Positions 37,130 to 45,742 of a DNA stretch of 64,000 nt are shown here, piece after piece. Source of the DNA: Chloroflexota bacterium. GTDB taxonomy: Bacteria > Chloroflexota > UBA6077 > FW602-bin22. The stretch spans positions 1-64,000 of the forward strand of contig SCUE01000005.1 of NCBI GenBank assembly GCA_004297775.1, read 5' to 3'. A program made the position numbers and the translations under genes. How positions within the stretch are numbered: the stretch's first letter is position 1; each line of letters starts with the position of its first letter. The notes beneath the pieces were generated by a model that had not been told where the DNA came from, made no database searches, and worked only from the letters and a program-made list of their open reading frames with translations.

Positions 37130-38192
37130 GCGACAGCGTGCCGACCGAGGACGACCCACGATCTGGATCGCGCACGGCCCACCCAAAGTAGGCGACGGTG
37201 CCAAAGGCGATCAGGCTCCAGTAGCTGATCAATCGATCGAGCAGGGCAGCCGCGATTGCGATTTCACCGCCTCGTCCGACGAGCGTGAGCGCAGCCACGA
37301 TTGCCAGCTCGGCCGCGCCGAGGCCGCCCGGAGTTGGCGCCGCGGTCGTGAAGATCGCCGAGCCGAGCGCGACGAACGCCGAAATCGCCAGTTGACTCCA
37401 AACCGTCTCATTGGCGAAGAGGCCGAGGCTGACGCCAACGAGCCAAAAGCGCACGATCTCGGCCAACCAACCGAGTGACGTGAGTACCACCAATTGGCCG
37501 TACGAGCCGAACGCCCCGAGCGTCCCGCCCTGGAATCGATCATAGATCGCGTGGAAGCGGCGCGGCAGGAATCGCGCGGCGAGATTCGGCCATCGGCGCA
37601 GTGCCAGAAGACCCAGCCCGGCCGCGAAAATGCCGAGCGCCCCAATCTCCAGGAACGGCCCGAGGCGATCGGGCACGCGGCCGCGGAAGATCGCCAGTGC
37701 GCTGGCGCCGAGGACGATCAGGACAAACGCGAGATCGATCAGCCTCTCGGCGACGACGGTGCCGCCGGCGAACGACAGCGACACGGCGCCGCGCTTCTTC
37801 AACAGATAGGCGCGATACACGTCGCCGAGCTTCGCCGGAACGAGGCAGTTCGCGAACCACGATAGGAAGATGATCATCGAGAGCACGCCGATGCCCGGTG
37901 GATTCTCGATGCCCGCGTTGCGCAGCATTCGTCGCCAGCGCCAGCCGCGAAATGGGAATGTCAGGTAGTAGACGAAGAGCGCCGCCAGGAAGGCGCTTGG
38001 ATCGGCGCGGCGGATCGTGTCAATGATCCGCCCGACATCGAGGTCGAGTTGCGTGACGAGAGCAACGAGGATCGCGATACCGATTGCGAACCAAACGATT
38101 GTTCGTCGGTTGAAGACGCGAGGGCCGAGACCGGGATCGATTGGCTCATCGGTCGGTGCGCCAATCCCGGAATCTGTTCGATCGTGGCGCAA
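37113..38192 (-). CDS. lysylphosphatidylglycerol synthase TM-region/UPF0104 (flippase-like) membrane protein
   Basis: Membrane protein of 359 aa with about eight helices and the conserved motifs FPFRGWRWRRMLRNAGI, NCLVPAKLGDVYRAYLLKK and PTPGGLGAAELAIVAAL. This is the membrane domain of MprF-type proteins without the synthase domain. In polysaccharide loci such proteins are proposed to move lipid-linked sugars or lipids across the membrane. The start at 38192 is TTG, with TAGACT 9 nt upstream as an alternative promoter; the operon context makes internal initiation optional. The C-terminus overlaps the next gene by 17 nt. Confidence 0.85.
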   Translation of the reverse strand: MRHDRTDSGIGAPTDEPIDPGLGPRVFNRRTIVWFAIGIAILVALVTQLDLDVGRIIDTIRRADPSAFLAALFVYYLTFPFRGWRWRRMLRNAGIENPPGIGVLSMIIFLSWFANCLVPAKLGDVYRAYLLKKRGAVSLSFAGGTVVAERLIDLAFVLIVLGASALAIFRGRVPDRLGPFLEIGALGIFAAGLGLLALRRWPNLAARFLPRRFHAIYDRFQGGTLGAFGSYGQLVVLTSLGWLAEIVRFWLVGVSLGLFANETVWSQLAISAFVALGSAIFTTAAPTPGGLGAAELAIVAALTLVGRGGEIAIAAALLDRLISYWSLIAFGTVAYFGWAVRDPDRGSSSVGTLSHARRD

Positions 38193-38199
38193 GACCGCG

Positions 38200-39687
38200 T
38201 TAGTCTACCACCCGGCCCGTCCGCTTCCAGTCTGACGCGGCGATGCCGATGAGGACGCCGATGTGGACGTTCATCCCGGCGACGTACAGATTGTCGAATA
38301 GGCCGTGAACAGCCGTGGCCGCGAGCGCGGCCACGATTCCCAGCGCGGTCGCGCGTTGGAACGGGGTGGCCGCTCGCCGCATAGCGGCAATTGCGATCCC
38401 GAACCACGAGATCACCATCACGCCGTAGAGAGTTGCGCCGATGACGCCAAGCTCGCCGAGCACGTTCAGGTAGATGTTGTGGGCGTGTCCGAGCGGATCG
38501 TTCCATGGCGGTATCGCGTAGTCCGGGTATGTCGGCACGTACTGGCCGATGCCAACGCCGAGCCACGGGTGATCCTGGAACATCTCCCAGGCGGCCTGCC
38601 AGTGCGCCATGCGTTCGACGATGCCCCAGTTCTCCGCGTTTGGCACGATTCGGCGCACATCGAAGATGCCGAAGTTCTGAGTGACCGCCTCGAAGCGGTC
38701 GGTGACCCAGGGCGGCAGGACGTCGAGCGCGCCGAGCGCCGCGACGAGCAGCGCCAGGATCCCGGCGCTGCCGATCAACGGTAGCGTGCGACCGCCGAGG
38801 CCGACGAGAATTACGAGCGTGGCCGCGACCGCCCCGATCCAGGCGCCCCGCGAGAGTGACATCGCCATCGCCATCGCGCCAACCACCACGGTCAGAGCCG
38901 CGACCGCGCGAAGCACGCGGGGTCCGGGGAATCGCGCCTTGGCGCCGTCATCGTACGCCAGAAGCGCGACCGCGACGGCCAACGGGAGGACCATGCCGAG
39001 ATATCCGCCGAAAGGGTTCGGTTGGTCGAATGTGCCGTACGCGCGAAACAGAGCGCCAGCGGCGAAGCTGGGTGGACCGATGCGCGCGATCGCCTGGTAA
39101 ATGCCAAGTCCCGATTCGAGCAGGGCGCCAACGAAGATGACGAGGAGCAGTCCGCGAGTTTCGCGATGGGTTCGACACCAGGACGCCACCAGGTACGCCG
39201 CGAGCGCAAGTTCCGCCCATCGAGCGAGTTCTTTCACGGCTGGGCCCGCCGCGATGATCCAACCCGTGCTGAGAATCGCGAACCCGAGGAAGGCTGCGAC
39301 CGGGAGAAGGAAAACCGGCGCGCGCGGTATGCGCTTCCCCAGCGAGTGCGCGCCAAGGTGGGCGATCAGCGCGATCAGTAGGATCCCATCCGTGCCGGTG
39401 ATTCCAATGGCGCCAAGCCGAATCTCGCCGGCGCCACCGACGACAGCAGCGAATCCGAGCAGGAGGACCGGGACGAGTGGCGCAATAAGCCCGACGATGA
39501 CGAGAACGATGCCGCCAATGAACGGCGCGGACCATTGCGGCGGCGAGAGTCCGGCCACCAGTCCGCCGAGGACGACGCCGAGCGCGATCGCGGCGCGCCC
39601 AGGCGAGGTGGCGAGCCGGTCTATGCGGCCGGATGGCGCCGGCATTGGGGCGGCCGCGCGCTCGGTCGTGTCGAGTCGGGCGACCAT
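38200..39687 (-). CDS. O-antigen ligase/polymerase (Wzy/WaaL-like) family membrane protein
   Basis: Polytopic protein of 495 aa with about 11-12 helices. The large periplasmic loop near residues 330-410 contains HPWLGVGIGQYVPTYPDY and GHAHNIYLNVLGELG, the Wzy_C/O-antigen-ligase signature (GxGxG plus HNxxL). It either polymerises or ligates lipid-linked glycans. It is the first gene of the polysaccharide operon, 7 nt ahead of the flippase-like gene. It is divergent from the c-di-GMP riboswitch gene; the shared gap is about 110 bp before the aptamer. Confidence 0.9.
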   Translation of the reverse strand: MVARLDTTERAAAPMPAPSGRIDRLATSPGRAAIALGVVLGGLVAGLSPPQWSAPFIGGIVLVIVGLIAPLVPVLLLGFAAVVGGAGEIRLGAIGITGTDGILLIALIAHLGAHSLGKRIPRAPVFLLPVAAFLGFAILSTGWIIAAGPAVKELARWAELALAAYLVASWCRTHRETRGLLLVIFVGALLESGLGIYQAIARIGPPSFAAGALFRAYGTFDQPNPFGGYLGMVLPLAVAVALLAYDDGAKARFPGPRVLRAVAALTVVVGAMAMAMSLSRGAWIGAVAATLVILVGLGGRTLPLIGSAGILALLVAALGALDVLPPWVTDRFEAVTQNFGIFDVRRIVPNAENWGIVERMAHWQAAWEMFQDHPWLGVGIGQYVPTYPDYAIPPWNDPLGHAHNIYLNVLGELGVIGATLYGVMVISWFGIAIAAMRRAATPFQRATALGIVAALAATAVHGLFDNLYVAGMNVHIGVLIGIAASDWKRTGRVVD

Positions 39688-39800
39688 TGCTCGATTATCG
39701 CGGGACGGCGACCGGGACGTTTGTCCTATGTCGAGGTGGACCGTCGGGGCCTTCGCGGCGTCCTCGGGAACGCCGACAATTCGAGGGACGATGCTCGAAC

Positions 39801-39884
39801 ATCACCGACAAGGGCACACCCGTCGCGAGGCGGGGTCGCAAAGCCACGGGACTCACGGAGTTCGCCGGGCTGCCGAAGTGGTCC
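39801..39884 (+). ncRNA. cyclic-di-GMP-I (GEMM-I) riboswitch aptamer
   Basis: P1 pairs 39801-39805 with 39878-39882 (one wobble). The core AGGGCACACC (39811-39820) matches GEMM AGGGCAAACC. P2 has a 6-bp stem (39819-39824 / 39829-39834) capped by GNRA loop GCGA. Then comes GGTCGCAAAGCCACGGG (39834-39850), the invariant GEMM segment. P3 is a 6-bp stem (39849-39854 / 39858-39863). The 3' segment GGGCTGCCGA (39867-39876) is conserved. The base equal to Vc2 G20 is G (39814), predicting c-di-GMP rather than cGAMP; the Vc2 A47 equivalent is A39841. Confidence 0.88.
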
Positions 39885-39934
39885 ACTGGACCCCTCCTTC
39901 TCTCTGGGTTCGAGCTGACGAAGGAGAACTCGAA
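39880..39934 (+). promoter_or_regulatory. riboswitch expression platform with anti-Shine-Dalgarno
   Basis: Hairpin GGTCC-ACT-GGACC (39880-39892) shares bases with the 3' strand of P1, so the two exclude each other. CTCCTTC (39894-39900) is an exact complement of GAAGGAG (39920-39926), the ribosome-binding site of the 39934 gene. TTCGAG (39909-39914) can pair with CTCGAA (39929-39934), enclosing the same site. All point to translational control; whether ligand turns the gene on or off is not decided by the sequence alone. Confidence 0.65.
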
Positions 39935-40368
39935 TGGCATTTACGCGGAGCACGGTCCTAGCGGAGCACGAAGGCGCAAGGCGCAGCGAATCGGCCGCAC
40001 GGCCATTCCCAACTGCTCGCGGTCTCGGAATGTCAAGCAGCCGTCTGGCGGACCCGATCGAAGAGTACCTCGGATTTCGCGCAGAACTTCGGACAGCGTT
40101 GCGCATTGGCACGCCCGCGGCACTGCGCTCATGCGTCCGCAGTTGGGCCAGTCCGCGTGATTCCAAGCTGTTCGCGCTCATCGCCCAGGCGGATCAGGTG
40201 CTTGTGCCGTGTATCAAGAAGATGATCCTGGAAGAGACCCGCCTGGCGGACCTGCACGACGAGGCGCGGCTCTGGCTGATTGCCAACGAGTCGGCACCGC
40301 TGCGTAGCCGCACGATCGCGCCGACCGACGGCCGCCGGACGCCACGACCGCGGGCAACCGCCGCGTAG
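39934..40368 (+). CDS. unknown 144-aa protein under c-di-GMP riboswitch control
   Basis: I do not recognise this protein. The N-terminal 35 residues look disordered and Ser/Arg-rich. The central part (about 40-115) is helical, with DPIEEYLGFRAELRTALR, KLFALIAQADQVLVPCIKK and DLHDEARLWLIANES. The C-terminus is a basic Pro/Arg tail. There is no signal peptide or membrane segment. The ATG at 39934 has AAGGAG 7 nt upstream, itself sequestered in the riboswitch platform. As a c-di-GMP-responsive gene divergent from a polysaccharide operon, it may regulate adhesion, matrix production or motility; this is inference. Confidence 0.82.
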   Translation: MAFTRSTVLAEHEGARRSESAARPFPTARGLGMSSSRLADPIEEYLGFRAELRTALRIGTPAALRSCVRSWASPRDSKLFALIAQADQVLVPCIKKMILEETRLADLHDEARLWLIANESAPLRSRTIAPTDGRRTPRPRATAA

Positions 40369-40391
40369 CGCGGCCCCCGGCATGCCAGAGA

Positions 40392-41354
40392 TCAGTGAAC
40401 ACGCGCAAACTTCTGGAGCCGGTGTGTATCCGGGCCGACGAGTCCGCGACTGATCCGCGCCGTGAAGGTGACCTCGCCGACGTAGAGATCGCCGTGCGCA
40501 TCGACACAGATCGCGTGTGGCGCGGCGAAATTGCCATCGGACGCAGGGTCGCCTTCGTCACCCCACGCCGACAGAATGTGGCCGTGGCGGTTACGAATTG
40601 TCACGCGCGCGCCGAGATCGCCGACGACCGCGGCGGCCTTGCCCAATTCGGCCACGTAGTAGGCGCCACTGGCGTCGCGAAAGATGTCGTCTGGCGCCCG
40701 AACGCCGGTCCACTCACCGAGGTAGCGACCATCGAGGTCGAAGCGCTGGATCCGGTCGTTGGCGCGATCGCCGACCAGGACCGATCCGAACGGCTCGGCG
40801 CACACGCCGTGCGGCAGGCGAAATTGGCCGGCGCCCTGTCCGGCCGATCCCCAGGACTCCTTATGCGTGCCGTCGGCGCCGAAGCGGTGAACGCGGCAGT
40901 TACCATAGCCGTCCGATACGTAGAGGTCGCCGTTCGACGCGACCGCGATGTTGGTGGGACGATTGAATGGCCCGCCGCCTGGTAGCGTGTCGTAGCTTGA
41001 GATCCAGCCGGTCTGAGAAGCATGCCCGGGTGTGCCGAGCGTCAGTCGCAGTTTGCCGTCAGGTGTGAACGCGCGCACCGTGTGATCCTGGTCGTCGACG
41101 CAGTAGATCGTTCCGTCCGGGCCGATTTGGAGACCGTGCGGCCGGGTGAAGACGCCGTCACCCCAGGTGGTCAGCAGCTTGCCATCGCGGTCGAAGACGA
41201 CGACCGGGTGGGTTCCGCGATTGAAGACGACGATCCGCCCACGCGAGTCCTCGCGGATGCCGACGACATCCTTGTATTCCCATCCACTGGGGAGCGCGCC
41301 CCAACCGGGCACCAATTCGTAGACATAGTCACCCTGCCCGAATCGCTTCGTCAT
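40392..41354 (-). CDS. NHL-repeat beta-propeller protein
   Basis: Protein of 320 aa built from about six NHL-type blades; repeated units include GREDSRGRIVVFNRG-like strands, FTRPHGLQIGPDGTIYCVDD, FNRPTNIAVASNGDLYVSDG, FRLPHGVCAEPFGSVLVGDR and FAAPHAICVDAHGDLYVGEV. No signal peptide is present. Similar proteins resemble the peptidyl-alpha-hydroxyglycine lyase propeller but no catalytic residue set can be confirmed. It is transcribed toward the riboswitch gene; the 23-bp gap is tail-to-tail. Confidence 0.85.
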   Translation of the reverse strand: MTKRFGQGDYVYELVPGWGALPSGWEYKDVVGIREDSRGRIVVFNRGTHPVVVFDRDGKLLTTWGDGVFTRPHGLQIGPDGTIYCVDDQDHTVRAFTPDGKLRLTLGTPGHASQTGWISSYDTLPGGGPFNRPTNIAVASNGDLYVSDGYGNCRVHRFGADGTHKESWGSAGQGAGQFRLPHGVCAEPFGSVLVGDRANDRIQRFDLDGRYLGEWTGVRAPDDIFRDASGAYYVAELGKAAAVVGDLGARVTIRNRHGHILSAWGDEGDPASDGNFAAPHAICVDAHGDLYVGEVTFTARISRGLVGPDTHRLQKFARVH

Positions 41355-41398
41355 CTCGATCCTCCCGCGCTATCGCTGTCGGCCTCGGCCGCGCATTC

Positions 41399-41404
41399 TA
41401 GAAT
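41399..41404 (+). promoter_or_regulatory. -10 box of leaderless promoter, VOC gene
   Basis: TAGAAT ends 8 nt before ATG 41413. Confidence 0.5.
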
Positions 41405-41412
41405 GCCGCCCC

Positions 41413-41778
41413 ATGGCGCGCGCGATCGGTTTGTTCCACGCCACGCTGTCGGTCTGGGACCTGGAGCGGGCCGAAGCGTTCTGGCGCGATCTGCTCGGAA
41501 TCGGGCGGCACGCGACGCCGAGCTACTTTCCGAAGACGGTCGTCTTTCTCGATCTCGGGAACACGATGATCCACCTCGTCCGGTACTCGGACGAGGTGCC
41601 GCGGCCGGACCATCGATCGACGCACGTCGCGATCGAAGTGGATGATCTGGACGACGCCTACGCGCGCGTGAAGGCGAGCGGCCAGAAGCTCCTGACCGAG
41701 ATCGTCGAGCGACCGGATATGCGCTGTTTCTACTTCCTCGACACCGAGGGAAATCGGATCGAGTTCACGCGGCACTGA
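41413..41778 (+). CDS. VOC (glyoxalase/bleomycin-resistance) superfamily protein
   Basis: Single VOC-fold protein of 121 aa. The N-terminal FHATLSVWDLERAEAFWRDL and C-terminal FYFLDTEGNRIEF give the paired beta-alpha-beta-beta-beta modules; metal-ligand candidates are His10, His61/His65-region and Glu near the end. Such proteins are lyases, dioxygenases or binding proteins; no specific role can be assigned. It is divergent from the NHL-repeat gene across about 60 bp. Confidence 0.88.
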   Translation: MARAIGLFHATLSVWDLERAEAFWRDLLGIGRHATPSYFPKTVVFLDLGNTMIHLVRYSDEVPRPDHRSTHVAIEVDDLDDAYARVKASGQKLLTEIVERPDMRCFYFLDTEGNRIEFTRH

Positions 41779-41860
41779 GTCAGACGCGCTTTTCGAACAT
41801 CGCCCGGGGCCGTAGCGTCATCGAACGGAGCCGATATTCGCGGCAGGGAGGCGATGAGTC

Positions 41861-44800
41861 TCAGGCCACTTCCGGTCCGTGCCGGCCGGCCAGCGCCGCG
41901 TGCAAGCGAGCGTAGTGGCCACCGGCCCGAACGAGCTCCGAATGAGAGCCGATCTCGGCAATGCGCCCGGCTTCGAGCACGACGATTCGGTCGGCCGAGC
42001 GAATCGTCGAAAGCCGGTGGGCAATGATGATCGCGGTGCGGCCGCGTAGGAGGATTCGCAGCGCATCCTGGAGACGTGCCTCCGTCTCGGTGTCGACGTT
42101 GGCAGTCGCCTCATCCAGGATCAGGATGCGCGGATCGGCCAGGATGGCCCGGGCAAACGAGGTGAGTTGCCGCTCACCGCCCGAGAGATTGGCGCCGCGC
42201 TCGGAGATGAGCGTCTCGTAGCCGAGTGGAAGCTCGACGATGCGATCGTGAATGCCGACGATCCGACACGCCTGTTCCAGATCGGCGCGCGTGGCGTCCG
42301 GCTTGCCGAACCGCAGGTTCTCCGAGATCGTTCCGGCGAAGAGGAACGGATCTTGCAGAACCATTCCGATCTGCTGCCGCAGTGACGCCTGCGTTACCTG
42401 GTCGATCGGGGTGCCGTCGATCAGGATCCGTCCGCCGCTGACATCGTAGAAACGGGCCGCCAGGCTGATGATCGACGTCTTGCCAGCGCCTGTCGGCCCG
42501 ACGATCGCGACCTGCTCACCGGGCCGAACGTCGAGGTCGATGTCGTGCAGGACCGGGCGTCCCGGGACATAGGCGAAATTGACGCGGTCGAGCGTGACGC
42601 GACCCTTGACTGGCGGCAGACTCTTCTCCGGGTCCTTGTCGACGACCGTCGCCGGCGTATCGAGCAGCGCGAAGACGCGCTCGGATCCGGCCATCGCGGC
42701 CTGAACCTGGTTGTACTTGGCGGAGAGGTCGCGGATCGGCTCGAAGAAGCGTGTCGTGAGCGACACGAACGCGACGAGCGCGCCGACGGATAGTTCGCCC
42801 GTGATGACGAGCGCGCCGCCGTAGGTCAGGAGAAGCGCGCTCGCGATCGCGCTGATGACATCCATACTCGGCCCGAACGCGGCCGCGATTTTCGTGGCGC
42901 TGAAGACCGCGTCGCGAAAGCCCCGATTGAGGACGTCGAAATTGGCGCGATTGACGGTCTCGCGGACGAACGCTTGCGTGACACGCGCGCCGGCGATGTT
43001 CTCGGCCAGGGAGCCGTTCGCGATCGACGAGAGGCGACGCCATTCGCGGTATCGATCTCGGACGATGCGCCGCAGCAGCACAGACGTCACGACGACCGCG
43101 GGGAGGATCGAGAACGTGACGAGCGCGAGTTTCACGTTTATTACGAGCAGTGTGATGACAACGCCGATGAGGATCATGAAATCGCCGGCGCCGACGACAA
43201 GGGCGTTCGACAGCAACTGGCTGATGGCCTGGATGTCGCCGGTCATGATCGACATGAGCCGACCGACCTTGTAACGGTCGTAGAAGGACATCGAGAGGCC
43301 CTGGAGGTGCTCGAAGAGATCCGTCCGCAGAATCTGCAGGGCGCGTTGGGCGAGGCGATGGAGACACCAGTTGTAGGCCCAGCCCCAGCCGTGCTGGAAC
43401 ACATGCGAGAAGAAGAAGAGCCCGGCCAGGATGTGGAGCGCGTTGTAGTCGGGCCGCAGAATTGCCTCGTCGATGAGGATCTTTTGCGTGATGGGGCCGG
43501 CGAGATTGCCGATCGTCCACAGGATCATGATGCCGATCGCCAGATAGGTAAGGGGTCGCATCGGGCGCGTCATATCGAGCAAGCGACTCATCATCTTGTG
43601 GTCGTAGGGGCGTCCCATAACCGTATCGTCCTCGACGTTCAGCTCGAGTCGACCGGAGTCCTCGGGCGCGCGCGCGGCCGGCCTGCTCGCGGCTCCGTGT
43701 GCCACTGCCCCGGGCGCGCGCAGGGCTTCCTGATCGGCGACGTCGCCGGCCTGGGCCGCTTGCTGCTTCCAGAGGCGCGCGTACAGCCCATCAAGTACCA
43801 GGAGATCGTCGTGCTTGCCGCGTTCGACGATGGCGCCGCGATCGAGGACGATGATGCGGTCGGCATCCTGAACCGCGGCCAAACGCTGCGCGATGACGAT
43901 CGTCGTCAGGCCCGAGCGATCGGCCGTGATGCGTCGCCAGATTTCGGCCGCGGTTACCGGATCGAGCGCGGAGGTTGTGTCGTCCAGGACGAGAATGCGC
44001 GGCTTGATGAGCAAGGCGCGCGCGAGCGCGACGCGCTGTCGCTGTCCGCCGGAGAGGGTGACGCCGCGGTCTCCCATCGGTGTGTCGTATCCGAGTGGCA
44101 GCGTCGTGATGAACTCGTGGATGCAAGCGGTCGTCGCGGCGCGCTCGATTTCCTCGTGCGTGGCATCCGGCCGCCCGAACGCGATGTTCTCGGCGACGGT
44201 GAGGGAGTGGAGGAATGGGTCCTGGAAGACGTAGCCGATCTGCTCGCGCAGTGACGGCAGGCGGATCTGGCGCAGGTCGAAGCCATCGATCCGGATGGTT
44301 CCGGACTGGGGGTCGTAGATCCGGCTGAGCATGAGACCGAGCGTCGTCTTGCCGGCGCCAGTGAGGCCGACGATGCCGACGGTATCGCCTGGATTGGCGA
44401 TGAAGTCGACGTTGTCGAGCGCGGGTCGGGCCGCGCCCTGGTACTTGTAACTGACACCCTCGACTGAGATGCCGCCGTTGATCGTCGGAATAGGCGGCTT
44501 CGTGGCGCTCTCTTCGACCGTCTCGATGACTTCCTTGTGATCGAAGAGGCGCTGGATGCGCTCGGCGGCGGCATTGGCCCCGGAGACGAGATTCAGGGTC
44601 ATTCCGAGTTGGCGAACCGGCGTGATGGCCATCATCAGGTACTGCGTGAAGGCCACGAGGCTGCCGAGGCTGAGTTGGCCGCCGAGCACGCGTTCGCCAC
44701 CCACCCAGAAGACGGCCGTGATCCCGGCCGCCGTGACGAGGCTCATCAGCGGGAAGACCCACGCGTTCAGCGCGCCGAGACGGAAGGACGCATCGAAAAG

Positions 44801-45481
44801 CGTGTCGACGTGAGTGCGAAACTTGATGACTTCGCGTGGCTCGGCGGCGAACGCCTTGACGACGCGCATGCCCGTCAAGTTCTCCTGGAGCATCGCGGTG
44901 AGTTGGCCCCACTCGTGCTGGATGCGGCGCGAGCGCTCGCGGGCCGGCCGGGCGTACAGCATAGCGATGGTCGCGATGACCGGGATGAGCAGAACGATGA
45001 TGAGCGTGAGCCCCGGTTCGATCGTGACCAGGATCGCGACGATGAAGACCATCAGGAAGACGAGGTTGAAGAGGGAGTTCAACCCGCCATTCAGGAACTC
45101 CTCGATCGCGCCGGTGTCGATCGACGACAGGGAGAAGAGATCGCCCGATCGCGCGCGGGTGTGGTAGGTGTAAGCCGACCGCTGGACCTTCTCGTAAATG
45201 CGATCGCGCAGGTCGTAGCCGACTGAGGTGGCGAATCGCTGGTAGCCGTACGTGACGCGGTACCAGACCGCGTCACGTACGAGCGCCAGGACGATCGTGA
45301 GCCCGGACGCGAGCAGCAGGAACTTGAAGTTCCGTTCACCGAGGCCGTAGTCGATGGCCTGTCGCACGATCTGCGGCAGGGACATGGACAGCAGCAACTG
45401 CAGGAAGTGGAATCCGATCGTGGAGAAGGCGATACCGCGGTAGGGCGCGGCATACGCCAGGATGTGCCTGAACGTGCTCAT
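41861..45481 (-). CDS. single-chain ABC exporter (two half-transporters fused)
   Basis: Full ABC exporter of 1206 aa in the order TMD1-NBD1-TMD2-NBD2. NBD1: Walker A GLTGAGKTT near residue 370, LSGGQRQRVALARAL near 474, Walker B VLDDTTSALD near 497, switch IAQRLAAV. NBD2: GPTGAGKTS near 993, LSGGERQ near 1100, LDEATANVD near 1120, switch IAHRLSTI. NBD1 has Asp for the catalytic Glu and Gln for the switch His, the degenerate-site pattern of TM287/TM288-type heterodimeric exporters. Normally such partners are two genes; here they are one. The linker (about 590-660) is Ala/Arg-rich. GAGGAA precedes ATG 45481. Substrate unknown, perhaps lipids or drugs. Confidence 0.93.
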   Translation of the reverse strand: MSTFRHILAYAAPYRGIAFSTIGFHFLQLLLSMSLPQIVRQAIDYGLGERNFKFLLLASGLTIVLALVRDAVWYRVTYGYQRFATSVGYDLRDRIYEKVQRSAYTYHTRARSGDLFSLSSIDTGAIEEFLNGGLNSLFNLVFLMVFIVAILVTIEPGLTLIIVLLIPVIATIAMLYARPARERSRRIQHEWGQLTAMLQENLTGMRVVKAFAAEPREVIKFRTHVDTLFDASFRLGALNAWVFPLMSLVTAAGITAVFWVGGERVLGGQLSLGSLVAFTQYLMMAITPVRQLGMTLNLVSGANAAAERIQRLFDHKEVIETVEESATKPPIPTINGGISVEGVSYKYQGAARPALDNVDFIANPGDTVGIVGLTGAGKTTLGLMLSRIYDPQSGTIRIDGFDLRQIRLPSLREQIGYVFQDPFLHSLTVAENIAFGRPDATHEEIERAATTACIHEFITTLPLGYDTPMGDRGVTLSGGQRQRVALARALLIKPRILVLDDTTSALDPVTAAEIWRRITADRSGLTTIVIAQRLAAVQDADRIIVLDRGAIVERGKHDDLLVLDGLYARLWKQQAAQAGDVADQEALRAPGAVAHGAASRPAARAPEDSGRLELNVEDDTVMGRPYDHKMMSRLLDMTRPMRPLTYLAIGIMILWTIGNLAGPITQKILIDEAILRPDYNALHILAGLFFFSHVFQHGWGWAYNWCLHRLAQRALQILRTDLFEHLQGLSMSFYDRYKVGRLMSIMTGDIQAISQLLSNALVVGAGDFMILIGVVITLLVINVKLALVTFSILPAVVVTSVLLRRIVRDRYREWRRLSSIANGSLAENIAGARVTQAFVRETVNRANFDVLNRGFRDAVFSATKIAAAFGPSMDVISAIASALLLTYGGALVITGELSVGALVAFVSLTTRFFEPIRDLSAKYNQVQAAMAGSERVFALLDTPATVVDKDPEKSLPPVKGRVTLDRVNFAYVPGRPVLHDIDLDVRPGEQVAIVGPTGAGKTSIISLAARFYDVSGGRILIDGTPIDQVTQASLRQQIGMVLQDPFLFAGTISENLRFGKPDATRADLEQACRIVGIHDRIVELPLGYETLISERGANLSGGERQLTSFARAILADPRILILDEATANVDTETEARLQDALRILLRGRTAIIIAHRLSTIRSADRIVVLEAGRIAEIGSHSELVRAGGHYARLHAALAGRHGPEVA

Positions 45482-45742
45482 GCGCTATTCCTCACACGGC
45501 CGCGCCGCGAGAGGCTCGTGTCTCGTTCCTGACGATTGTGATCCTCACTCAGGGGTTGAGTGGGTAGACGCGTATCGTAGCGTCCTCGGCCGGCCGAGGC
45601 AACCGGGAGCGGGTTCGGGCTGCCGACGGATGCCAACCGAAACGGCCGCGTCGGCCGCGGTGATGACCGGGTCCAGGCAGACCTCTGGACCACCAGGGCC
45701 GAATGTCCTTGGTAAGGTGCTTCATTATGCTAGTATGCGCGT
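45482..45742. other. 261-bp intergenic region
   Basis: Between the divergent ABC exporter and vapB. It holds the vapBC promoter at its right end and a 16-bp palindrome CCTCGGCCGGCCGAGG in its left half. No gene or RNA is recognised. Confidence 0.5.
45709..45736 (+). promoter_or_regulatory. vapBC promoter, leaderless
   Basis: TTGGTA (45709-45714), 16-bp spacer, TAGTAT (45731-45736), then 6 nt to ATG 45743. Confidence 0.55.

Noticed and set aside
42974..44254. 426-aa plus-strand open frame inside the ABC exporter
   Set aside because: Antisense shadow of NBD1 and TMD2; no motif or start signal.
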